Positions 17,252 through 25,610 of a stretch of DNA of 64,000 bases are shown here, in pieces (positions within the stretch are counted from its first letter, which is position 1; the number at the start of each line of letters is the position of its first letter). A program made the translations under genes and the position numbers. The notes under the pieces are model-generated. The model was not told where the DNA came from, made no database searches, and was given only the letters and a program-made list of their open reading frames with translations. The stretch is from contig LUJN01000020.1 of assembly GCA_001689445.1 (NCBI GenBank), forward strand, positions 34,033 through 98,032, written 5' to 3'. This DNA comes from Bacteroidales bacterium M3. Its GTDB lineage: Bacteria > Bacteroidota > Bacteroidia > Bacteroidales > Muribaculaceae.

Positions 17252-19944
17252 CAGAATATTCGTTGTTGGCCGTTTATCTCGTCGCGCACCTCATCGTCGC
17301 TGCGGTCCGGTTCGACAGTGGAGTTGTCCGTATCCTCCTCCGAGGGGATATCCTCGTCGGGCGTCTCCTCGGGAGACAGTTCGCGCGGCTCAAGCTCGGT
17401 CACCGAGGCGACTGAGTAGGTCGTGAGGCGTTTGCCCTTGGCCTTTAATGACTTGACGGCGATAAACTCGACTGCATCCACCGTCATCGGCTCGCGGGCG
17501 GCATCATCGCCGCCAAATGCCACCTCAAATCGTGCGCCCGGGGCATCCGACAGGGCGATAAGCGTTGACTTTTCATTTTCGCCGAGATAGCGTTGCCGCT
17601 TGGCGGTAGGCTCGAAGGTGAAGCGCTTCAGGTAGGGGTAGCCCTGTTGGTCGGCATCGTTGAGGATGGCCGTCCACACGTGTCCCGGACGGAATTTCTC
17701 TATGCGCAGTATGTTGTCCTCGTAGTGGTTGCCCGTCTCAAACGAGGTCATGTAGTACTCGCCGTTGTTGAGGATGACAAGCACACGGTCATTGCCGAAG
17801 AACTCGCCGAGGTAGTTGCCGCGTCCGTCATAGTTGAGGCGCAGCACGTCGGGGTCAAACCATACCTCGCGGCCGCCGAGGGTCGACGCGCCCTTCTCCT
17901 TGAGCGAGAAGCGATGCACCTCGTTCTTGGTCACGATATTGCCCTGCGACTGCTTGCCCTTGATGGAAAGTTCTGAGAAATCGACGTCAAACTGCAATGT
18001 CTTCAGCCTCGGCTTCGGCTTAAGCGTCACCTTCACCACCTCGGCCTCGCCGTTGGAGTTGGCCGAGAACCACACGACTCTCGATCCGGGCAATCCCTGC
18101 GTGAGGTCATACTCCTTGTCGCGCGTTAGACCTGTTGCGGCAAAGCGTTTCATGAAATAGGTGCCGTTGCGGCCGTTTTGGTAGATGACGTTGTAGATGG
18201 TGCGCGTGTCGTTGCGCTTCCACACATTTATATATAGTATGTTCTTGCCGACAAACATCTTCTCCTGCACGCGGACAATCTTGTATTTGCCGTTCTTGTA
18301 GAATATGATGATGTCGTCGATGTCGGAGCAGTTGCACACAAACTCGTCTTTCTTCAGCCCCGTGCCCATGAAGCCCTCCTCGCGGTTGATGTAGAGCTTC
18401 TCGTTGGCCTCGGCTACGGTGGCGGCCTCTATGCTGTCAAAGCCGCGTATCACGGTGCGGCGCGGGTAGGCGTCGCCATACTTCTCCTTCAGCCCCTCAT
18501 ACCAGCGGATGGTGTAGTCGGTGATGTGGGCCAGCTCGTCGGTTATCTCGTCAATCTTGGCCCGGTAGGCGGCTATGATGTCGTCGGCTTTCTTGGAGTT
18601 GAACTTCAGTATGCGCCCCATCTTTATCTCCATCAGCCGCAGGATGTCGTCGTCGGTGACCTCGCGGATGAAATTTTTGGCAAACGGCTCAAGACGCTTG
18701 CGGATATGGGCCACGGCGATATCCATTGATGCCGCTTCCTCAAACTCGCGGTCCTTGTAGATGCGCTCCTCGATGAATATGCGCTCAAGCGACGCGAAGT
18801 GGAGCAGCTCCTGCTGCTCGCCGAGCTGTATCTGCAACTCGCTACGCAGCAGTTCGCGGGTAGTTTCGACGCTGTGACGCAGCACGTCGCTGACGCCGAG
18901 GAAGTGGGGCTTTTTCTCGGAGATGACACAGCAGTTGGGCGAGATGCTCAGCTCGCAGTCGGTGAACGCATACAGGGCGTCGATGGCCTTGTCGCTCGAC
19001 GTGCCGGGCAACAGGTAGACGATGATGTTGGCGGTCTCGGCGGTGTTGTCGTCGACCTTGCGTATCTTGATTTTCCCCTTTTCGGAGGCTTTAAGTATCG
19101 AGTCGATGAGTGTTCCGGTGGTCTTGCCGTAGGGTATCTCGGTGATGGCGAGTGTCTTGTTATCGAGCTTCTCAATCTTGGCACGCACCTTGACCTGTCC
19201 TCCGCGCTCGCCATCGTTGTAGCGTGACACGTCAATGAAGCCGCCTGTCACAAAGTCGGGGTAGAGCTTGAACTCCTCGCCACGCAGGTAGGCGATGGCG
19301 GCGTCAAGCAGCTCGTTGAAGTTGTGGGGCAATATCTTGGAGGAGAGCCCCACGGCGATACCCTCCACCCCCTGTGCGAGCAATAGAGGGAACTTCACGG
19401 GTAGCACGACCGGCTCTTTCTTGCGCCCGTCGTAGCTGAGGGTCCACTCGGTAATCTTGGGGTTGTAGAGCGTCTCGAGGGCAAATGCCGACAGGCGTGC
19501 CTCGATGTAACGTCCCGCCGCCGCCGATGCGCCGGTGAGGATATTTCCCCAGTTACCCTGGGTTTCAACAAGCAGGTCTTTCTGCCCGAGCTGGACGAGG
19601 GCGTCGTTGATTGACTGGTCGCCATGCGGGTGATACTGCATCGTGTTGCCTACGATGTTGGCCACCTTGTTGAAGCGTCCGTCGTCGAGCGTCTTCATCG
19701 AGTGAAGGATGCGACGTTGCACCGGCTTCAGCCCGTCGTCGATATGGGGTACGGCACGTTCAAGGATTACGTAGGATGCGTAGTCGAGAAACCAGCTCTG
19801 GTACATGCCACGCAACTGGTGGCGTATCACGTCGTCGGTCGTGTCGAGCGTCTCACGCTCGCCGCTCGCCTTTGCCGTGCCGGCGTTCCCGTTTTCATTT
19901 ATCTCCTCGTTCTCCATTACGTTGGATGTGGTGTCGTCGCTCAT
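17251..19944 (-). CDS. parC: DNA topoisomerase IV subunit A
   Basis: 897 residues, usual length for Bacteroidota ParC. Breakage-reunion domain with the catalytic tyrosine Y146 in AAAGRYIEARLS and the quinolone-region motif QYHPHGDQSINDAL (about 103-115); C-terminal beta-pinwheel-like part about 560-860 and an acidic tail. Works with ParE to decatenate sister chromosomes. No parE in the window. GyrA is less likely because the C-terminal region lacks an obvious GyrA box. Divergent from the efflux genes; a hairpin/promoter repeat occupies the shared upstream region. Confidence 0.9.
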   Translation of the reverse strand: MSDDTTSNVMENEEINENGNAGTAKASGERETLDTTDDVIRHQLRGMYQSWFLDYASYVILERAVPHIDDGLKPVQRRILHSMKTLDDGRFNKVANIVGNTMQYHPHGDQSINDALVQLGQKDLLVETQGNWGNILTGASAAAGRYIEARLSAFALETLYNPKITEWTLSYDGRKKEPVVLPVKFPLLLAQGVEGIAVGLSSKILPHNFNELLDAAIAYLRGEEFKLYPDFVTGGFIDVSRYNDGERGGQVKVRAKIEKLDNKTLAITEIPYGKTTGTLIDSILKASEKGKIKIRKVDDNTAETANIIVYLLPGTSSDKAIDALYAFTDCELSISPNCCVISEKKPHFLGVSDVLRHSVETTRELLRSELQIQLGEQQELLHFASLERIFIEERIYKDREFEEAASMDIAVAHIRKRLEPFAKNFIREVTDDDILRLMEIKMGRILKFNSKKADDIIAAYRAKIDEITDELAHITDYTIRWYEGLKEKYGDAYPRRTVIRGFDSIEAATVAEANEKLYINREEGFMGTGLKKDEFVCNCSDIDDIIIFYKNGKYKIVRVQEKMFVGKNILYINVWKRNDTRTIYNVIYQNGRNGTYFMKRFAATGLTRDKEYDLTQGLPGSRVVWFSANSNGEAEVVKVTLKPKPRLKTLQFDVDFSELSIKGKQSQGNIVTKNEVHRFSLKEKGASTLGGREVWFDPDVLRLNYDGRGNYLGEFFGNDRVLVILNNGEYYMTSFETGNHYEDNILRIEKFRPGHVWTAILNDADQQGYPYLKRFTFEPTAKRQRYLGENEKSTLIALSDAPGARFEVAFGGDDAAREPMTVDAVEFIAVKSLKAKGKRLTTYSVASVTELEPRELSPEETPDEDIPSEEDTDNSTVEPDRSDDEVRDEINGQQRIF

Positions 19945-19998
19945 TTGCTTCTGTCTGCTATGATATTAGTTGGTTGTTGCCCGATTGGCATTGTCAAG

Positions 19999-20051
19999 CA
20001 AAGATACAAAATAAGTCGAGAGCAAAAAAGTAAACTTGTTTGATTTTTTGC
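19999..20051. repeat. Third copy of the hairpin/promoter repeat
   Basis: CAAAGATA (19999-20006; TATCTTTG on the minus strand, pointing at parC) is followed by ATAAGTCGAGAGC and a hairpin: GCAAAAAA (20022-20029) with TTTTTTGC (20044-20051), inner stem TAAAC (20031-20035) with GTTTG (20038-20042). Compared with the copies at 1669-1816 the inner stem again differs by paired changes. Confidence 0.7.
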
Positions 20052-20070
20052 CTGATAATGCATATATTTG
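20039..20070 (+). promoter_or_regulatory. Full promoter for the efflux operon, overlapping the hairpin
   Basis: TTTG (20039-20042), 20 bases, TATATTTG (20063-20070). The ATG of the adaptor gene is at 20076, so the transcript would have almost no leader. The -33 element lies within the hairpin. Confidence 0.5.
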
Positions 20071-20075
20071 TGCAT

Positions 20076-21182
20076 ATGGGAAAATGTAATTTGATATATG
20101 CCGCTATCTTCGTGTCGCTGTCGCTATGTGTGAGCTGTGGCAGCCATGATACCGGAAATAGGTCCGGATCGGTGGAGGTGGTGGAATGCGCATCTGTGTC
20201 CATGAACTGTGGAGGGGAGTATGACGGGATAGTGAGGCCCCACCGCATGGTTGATATATCCTCGCGTGCTGAAGGGGTGCTGAAGGCGCGCCTGTTTGAC
20301 GAGGGTGCAGAGATAGAGAAAGGGCAGCCGCTCTTCCTTATTGACCCCACCGTATATAGGGCACGTGTCAACGAGGCTTCGGCCAATCTTGAGAAAGCTC
20401 GTGCAAACCTCCTCAAAGCGACACGCGACCTTGAACGCATACGGCCTTTGTATGTCGCCAATGCCGCCTCCCGTCTCGACCTTGATAATGCGACTGCCGT
20501 TTATGAGGGCGCCCGTGCCGATGTCACGATAGGGGAGGCACAGCTCGCCCTCGCGCGGGTGGCGTTGGACGACACGCGCATATTGGCTCCCATATCGGGC
20601 TTTATATCCCAAAGCAACAAGGACGTGGGTGCCTATATTGACCCCGGGAGCGGCCCCCTTGCCAGGATGATAAATGCCGACACTGTCAATGTGGAGTTCT
20701 CGCTTACGGCCGAGCAATATGCCCGCAGCCGTGCGCGTGGGTTCTGCTTTGACGCACACTGCACCAATCCCGCCCATGAGCGAGTCTATCACGTGCTTGT
20801 CACCAATGCCGACGGGACCCCCTATCCACATGAGGGTACGGTGGACTTTGCCGCCCATATGGCCGACCCCGAGAACGGCAGGATTACCGTGCGCGCAATA
20901 CTGCCCAATCTGCCCCATACTCTCATTCCCGGAGCCAAGACTCGAGTGAGGGTGCTCGGCTCAAACAAGCACACGTTCCTGACGCTTCCCGCAAAGGCTG
21001 TTGTGGTCGACGATACGGGACAATATGTGATGGTGGAGGATGGCGCGGGATTTATGCGGCGTGAGGTCATTACGACACCGCTGTCGGTGGACTCGGTGAT
21101 AGTGGAGAAGGGACTTGCCGCCGGCGAGAAGGTGGCGATAGTGGATAAATGCGTCGTAAATAGCAAATTGCTTAGGCCGTGA
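20076..21182 (+). CDS. RND-type efflux periplasmic adaptor (HlyD/AcrA family) lipoprotein
   Basis: 368 residues. The ATG at 20076 gives a lipoprotein signal (CVSC, C21). Lipoyl half-motifs and coiled-coil (ARVNEASANLEKARANLLKA, about residues 105-150) and the adaptor motif ISGFISQSNKDVGAYIDPGS mark a membrane-fusion protein that links an inner-membrane pump to an outer-membrane channel. It overlaps the channel gene downstream by 4 bases. Strikingly, no RND pump gene lies in between or next door. Confidence 0.85.
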   Translation: MGKCNLIYAAIFVSLSLCVSCGSHDTGNRSGSVEVVECASVSMNCGGEYDGIVRPHRMVDISSRAEGVLKARLFDEGAEIEKGQPLFLIDPTVYRARVNEASANLEKARANLLKATRDLERIRPLYVANAASRLDLDNATAVYEGARADVTIGEAQLALARVALDDTRILAPISGFISQSNKDVGAYIDPGSGPLARMINADTVNVEFSLTAEQYARSRARGFCFDAHCTNPAHERVYHVLVTNADGTPYPHEGTVDFAAHMADPENGRITVRAILPNLPHTLIPGAKTRVRVLGSNKHTFLTLPAKAVVVDDTGQYVMVEDGAGFMRREVITTPLSVDSVIVEKGLAAGEKVAIVDKCVVNSKLLRP

Positions 21183-22585
21183 GGATTATTTTATACATAT
21201 CAGCTGCCGTGATGCTTATGCTGTCGGTCGCCTGTCATCCGACCGGCGGTCTCACTCCCCCTCATGTGGCGATGCCCGGGCGGTATTATGCCGGGCAGCC
21301 CGATGTCGACAGCTTGTCGATTGGGATGTGGCGATGGTGGGATATCATGTCGGACACGACACTGAGCCGTCTCGTCAGTCTGACACTCGACAACAACCGG
21401 GACCTCCTGCGTGCCGCCGCGCGTATTGATGAGGTGCGGCAGCTCTATGGCATAGCCAAGGCCGACTTCTATCCCGTCGTCTCGGCACGGATAGAGGGGG
21501 ACAGGGAGGTGAAGTGGTACCATTATCCCGACGGGTCCGACAGCTATTCTCCCGATCCGCAGGTGGGAATAAAGCTGTCGGTCGGATGGGAACTTAACCT
21601 GTTCGGCAAGTTGCAGTATGCCAGGAAGCAGGCGGCTGCCGACTATGAGGCTACGGTCGAGGATATGTATGCGATGCGTATGAGCCTTGTGGCACAGGTG
21701 GCGTCGACTTATTTCAGGCTTATCGCCATAGACCGCCAGACGGCGATTGTGGAAAACACCATAGAAACGCGCCGCATCTCGATGGGGAAGGCTTTGTTGA
21801 GGTATGAGTCTGGCCTCACGAGCCGTATGGTCTATGACCAGGCACGTACCGAATACCTGTCGGCCAAGTCACTGCTTCCCGGCCTGCGTCGGCAGGATAT
21901 GATGCTGAGGGATGCCCTTGCGGTCCTTACGGGTGCCTATCCGGGTGAGATGGATATATTCGGACGCCTCTATCTTGATGATGTGATGCCGCCGGAGCTG
22001 CCTGTCGGTGTCCCATCCGGGCTATTGCGCCGCCGTCCCGACCTAAGGGCGTCGGCCGCGCGTCTCAAGGGGGCTGAGGCGGCGGTAGGCGTGGCGTTTG
22101 CCGACCGTTTTCCATCGTTGTTCCTCAATTTCACCGCCGGGCTATGGAATGTCGACTTTGCCGGGCTGTTCAAGTCGCCGTATTATTATCCGTTGGGCGG
22201 CATCAAGGGCGATATCCTCGACTTCGGGCGCAAGCAGCGGCAGTACAAGGCGTCGATTGCGCGGTATGAGCAGGCGCGCATAGGCTATGAACAGGATATT
22301 GTGAACGCCTTCAAGGAGGTGAGGGAGGCGGTGCAGGATTATGGGGAATACTGCGACGAGGGGCGGCAGAAGAAGGAGCTTGTCGAGGCTGCCCGCGAGT
22401 ATCTGCGCATTGCCATGCTGCAGTATCACGCCGGGATGACGAGCTATCTTGATGTGCTCGATGCACAGCGGCGGCTGTTTGACGCCCAGATTGATTTCAC
22501 GGAGGCCCTGCGCGACCAGTATCTTGCCTTTGTGCAGCTCTACAAGGCTCTTGGAGGCGGATGGGAGATGCCGCCGGAAAGCTGA
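21179..22585 (+). CDS. TolC/NodT-type outer-membrane efflux lipoprotein
   Basis: 468 residues, GTG start overlapping the adaptor stop. Signal with lipobox (LSVAC, C19). Two outer-membrane-efflux repeats: NRDLLRAAARIDEVRQLYGIA and, in the second half, RRRPDLRASAARLKGAEAAV, typical NodT/OprM signature. Forms trimeric outer-membrane channels. Operon partner is the adaptor; the pump must be encoded elsewhere. Confidence 0.9.
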   Translation: MRIILYISAAVMLMLSVACHPTGGLTPPHVAMPGRYYAGQPDVDSLSIGMWRWWDIMSDTTLSRLVSLTLDNNRDLLRAAARIDEVRQLYGIAKADFYPVVSARIEGDREVKWYHYPDGSDSYSPDPQVGIKLSVGWELNLFGKLQYARKQAAADYEATVEDMYAMRMSLVAQVASTYFRLIAIDRQTAIVENTIETRRISMGKALLRYESGLTSRMVYDQARTEYLSAKSLLPGLRRQDMMLRDALAVLTGAYPGEMDIFGRLYLDDVMPPELPVGVPSGLLRRRPDLRASAARLKGAEAAVGVAFADRFPSLFLNFTAGLWNVDFAGLFKSPYYYPLGGIKGDILDFGRKQRQYKASIARYEQARIGYEQDIVNAFKEVREAVQDYGEYCDEGRQKKELVEAAREYLRIAMLQYHAGMTSYLDVLDAQRRLFDAQIDFTEALRDQYLAFVQLYKALGGGWEMPPES

Positions 22586-22658
22586 GAGAGGAGGGGGTAC
22601 AATGGGGGGACAATGCCGATTTTCGGTTTGACATGTAGTGCAAGTGTAGGGAAAAGAT

Positions 22659-22666
22659 TACCTTTG
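22659..22666 (+). promoter_or_regulatory. -7 promoter box (TACCTTTG) for the leucine-rich-repeat genes
   Basis: Exact TAnnTTTG, 55 bases before the start at 22721; no TTTG at the proper -33 spacing. Confidence 0.4.
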
Positions 22667-22720
22667 CAAATCCTGTAATTAATTAAAGTCTGTTTTCTTA
22701 CACTTGTTTTTATTAAGCTT

Positions 22721-24067
22721 ATGAAAATATCTACACTTATGTGCCGTTGCACGATAGCGGCTACTATGATACTGTGTGCTTTCGGGATGTCGGCAAAGGA
22801 TGTGACCCTGACGGGCGCGACAACCAACGGTGCCAATGCGGACATTAAAGTCACTTACGCCCTGAACTCGACAGAAAAGATTGCACGAGTAAAGAAAGTC
22901 ACTGACAAAAATGGTATTGACGGCAAGAAATCATGTGTCATCCCGTCGTCGATAACCGTCGAGGGGGTGAAGTACAAGGTCACTAAAATCGGGGAGAAAG
23001 CATTTGCATGGTGCACCGATAATCCCGACGGTACGACGGAGGTGCACATCCGTCATGGTTTCAGGACTGTAGTGCTTCCCAACACGATTATCGAGATAGG
23101 CAAAGAGGCGTTTCTCGGCTGCGAGTACCTCTCCACATGTGACATCCCGGCTAAGGTTCAGACGATAGGCGACAAGGCGTTTAACGGCTCCGGCCTGAAG
23201 TCGGTCAGGATTCCCGGCTCCTGTAGGTCTATAGGTAAGAGCGCGTTTGGAGGTAATGTGTCTTCTCTTGTCATCGAGGACTCGTCAACGCCGCTCGTCA
23301 TCGGGGATGCCGCGTTCCGTCATTCCGACATCACAAGCCTTGTACTTCCGGCACGTGTCACCTCGATGGGCGAGAATGTGTTCTATTGGTGCATCTACCT
23401 TAAGGCTGTAGTAATCAATGCGAATATGGCAACTCTGCCTAAGGGTACATTCGAGGGCAGCCAGTTGACTTCGGTGCAGATTAACGGAAATGTGCAGGAG
23501 ATAGGCGACAGGGCGTTCTATGAGAACAATGTGCTCGCTTCCGTCTCTTTTCCGCCCACGCTGCGCTCCATAGGAGAGAGTGCCTTTGAAGGCAGTTTTT
23601 GGAACGGCACGACTTTCAACGGTGTCCTTGCTCTTCCGGCAGGACTTAAGACCATCGGCGCGTCGGCTTTCAAGGACTGTGGCATCACAGGCATCGATAT
23701 ACCCTCCACTGTGACGGCAATAGGGGCGGGAGCGTTTGTCGGCTCCAAGTTGAGAGTCGTGCGTTGTGCTGCGGTTATCCCGCCCGATACGGCTTCCTGG
23801 GGATTGTTTGACCTCGACACTTACCTTAATGCCGACCTCTCTATACCCGTAGGCTCATGGGAGAAATACAAGACGGCGATAGGATGGTCGTCGTTTGACT
23901 ACTCAAAGTACAGCTCGGGAATCGGGGCGGTCGAGGCCGGCTCTGACGACGATCTCCCGGCCGAATATTATACGATACAAGGTGTCAGGGTCGACCGTGA
24001 CGGAATGCCTGCCGGCATATATATAGAGCGGCGCGGTTCGGTGACACGTAAGGTGTCAATCCGCTGA
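22721..24067 (+). CDS. BspA-type leucine-rich-repeat secreted protein (copy 1)
   Basis: 448 residues. Signal peptide (about 1-25, ends GMSAKD). From about residue 65 to 385 it is built of BspA/LRR_5 repeats (patterns such as VVLPNTIIEIGKEAFLGCEY and TIGDKAFNGSGLKSVRIPGS). The last 45 residues (from AEYYTIQGVRV to RRGSVTRKVSIR) look like a type IX-style C-terminal sorting domain. Such proteins are secreted or surface-exposed and often bind host matrix or other cells; the ligand is unknown. Tandem paralog follows 40 bases later. Confidence 0.85.
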   Translation: MKISTLMCRCTIAATMILCAFGMSAKDVTLTGATTNGANADIKVTYALNSTEKIARVKKVTDKNGIDGKKSCVIPSSITVEGVKYKVTKIGEKAFAWCTDNPDGTTEVHIRHGFRTVVLPNTIIEIGKEAFLGCEYLSTCDIPAKVQTIGDKAFNGSGLKSVRIPGSCRSIGKSAFGGNVSSLVIEDSSTPLVIGDAAFRHSDITSLVLPARVTSMGENVFYWCIYLKAVVINANMATLPKGTFEGSQLTSVQINGNVQEIGDRAFYENNVLASVSFPPTLRSIGESAFEGSFWNGTTFNGVLALPAGLKTIGASAFKDCGITGIDIPSTVTAIGAGAFVGSKLRVVRCAAVIPPDTASWGLFDLDTYLNADLSIPVGSWEKYKTAIGWSSFDYSKYSSGIGAVEAGSDDDLPAEYYTIQGVRVDRDGMPAGIYIERRGSVTRKVSIR

Positions 24068-24107
24068 CGCTTTCCCCACTGTAATTAAAATTTTTACACT
24101 TGTTATT

Positions 24108-25481
24108 ATGAAACTATCTACACTTATGTGCCGTTGTACGATAGCGGCTGCTATGATACTGTGTGCTTTCGGGATGTCGGCAAAGGACGTGACCCTCAAC
24201 GGGTTCACATATACCGCCGAGGGAGAGAAGGAAAATAAGAAGATTCAGGTCACTTACGCCCTGAATGGCACCGACAAGATAGCGCGGGTGAAAAAAGTCG
24301 TGGACAACAATTTCCCCCAGAAAAAATCATGCTGGATACCACGGTCGATAAAGGTTGACGGGGTGACATACAAGGTGACCAAGATTGGGGCCAAGGCGTT
24401 TGCCCAAGCCGACCGCAATGGTATTATGAATGACGCCAACGGCAAGCCGCTCTATGAGGACCTGTCGTTTACAAGGGTGAAGTTGCCCGCCACTATTGTG
24501 GAGATTGGCGACGAGGCTTTTTGCCACCTTTCGACGCTTAAGGAGTTTGAACTCCCGTCAAAGGTCGAGAAGATAGGCAAATATGCTTTTTACGTCTCCG
24601 GCGTCAAGAATCTGACTGTCCCGGCTACATGCACCACCATCGGTGAGTGTGCCTTTGGTGCCTGCGGCATGGAGACGCTTGTGTTTGCAGAGGGCACCAA
24701 GCCGCTGACGCTGGGACGTGCTGCGTTCATTCACAACCGCCTTACGGCGGTGACTACCCCTAATCGTCTTGCAAAGTGGGAGGCGTCCGTGTTTTGGTCC
24801 AATCCCCTGCTCACAGACGCGACGGTCAACGGCTCGGTCACGAGCATATCCGAGTCGGCATTCAGCGACTGCGGCCGCCTGGCGAGGGTTACGGTCAATG
24901 CCCCCGTCGTGTCGATTGGCAATCAGGCATTCTTCAACTGCTACGGGTTGTCAAGCCTCAAGATCAACGGCAACACGCTCCGCTCCATCGGCGAGTCGGT
25001 GTTCCAGAAGTGTGCGTTCACCTCGCTCGGCCCCGACCAGCTTCCCTACGGTCTCACTACCATCGGGAAGTCGGCGTTTCACTCATGTGAGCGTCTTGCC
25101 TCTGTCGAGTTTCCCGTGACGTTGACAAAGATTGTCAACAATGCGTTCATGGGCTGCAAGGCAATCACCCGCGTAAAATGCCTCACGCCCATAGTGCTGG
25201 ACGCGGAGAATCCCACTTTTGACAGGTCCATTTTTGACCGGTGTGACATCGACGTGCTGCCGCATCTTGCCCCGAAGTTCAGGGTCGCCACGGAATGGGA
25301 GTGGTTCAACTGGGGCAAGTATGCCGAGGCGGCGATTGATGGTGTCGGTACCGATGCTGATTCGGCCGATGATGCCGAATACTACGATCTCAACGGCGTC
25401 CGCATGGATGCCGCCCCAGTTGCCCCCGGCCTTTACATTGAGCGTCGCGGCACGACGGCCCGCAAGGTTATAATACGCTGA
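24108..25481 (+). CDS. BspA-type leucine-rich-repeat secreted protein (copy 2)
   Basis: 457 residues, tandem paralog of the previous gene. Its first 30 residues are almost identical (STLMCRCTIAA, MILCAFGMSAKDVTL) and so is the DNA there, while the repeat part has diverged. LRR_5 repeats run from about residue 80 to 395; the C-terminus (AEYYDLNGVRMDAA to TTARKVIIR) again looks like a sorting domain. No separate strong promoter; probably cotranscribed with copy 1. Confidence 0.85.
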   Translation: MKLSTLMCRCTIAAAMILCAFGMSAKDVTLNGFTYTAEGEKENKKIQVTYALNGTDKIARVKKVVDNNFPQKKSCWIPRSIKVDGVTYKVTKIGAKAFAQADRNGIMNDANGKPLYEDLSFTRVKLPATIVEIGDEAFCHLSTLKEFELPSKVEKIGKYAFYVSGVKNLTVPATCTTIGECAFGACGMETLVFAEGTKPLTLGRAAFIHNRLTAVTTPNRLAKWEASVFWSNPLLTDATVNGSVTSISESAFSDCGRLARVTVNAPVVSIGNQAFFNCYGLSSLKINGNTLRSIGESVFQKCAFTSLGPDQLPYGLTTIGKSAFHSCERLASVEFPVTLTKIVNNAFMGCKAITRVKCLTPIVLDAENPTFDRSIFDRCDIDVLPHLAPKFRVATEWEWFNWGKYAEAAIDGVGTDADSADDAEYYDLNGVRMDAAPVAPGLYIERRGTTARKVIIR

Positions 25482-25529
25482 TTGTGCCCTTTAATTGCCT
25501 TCCCCGATGGTTTATTCGGGAAAAATGTG

Positions 25530-25537
25530 TAATTTTG
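25530..25537 (+). promoter_or_regulatory. -7 promoter box (TAATTTTG) for glyQS
   Basis: Exact TAnnTTTG, 74 bases before the start codon at 25611. Confidence 0.4.
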
Positions 25538-25610
25538 CACAATGTGGCGGCACACCGCAGCCTGCGGCGCAACCCGCTGACATGCAGAAATTAAACATTC
25601 ATAAAAGATT

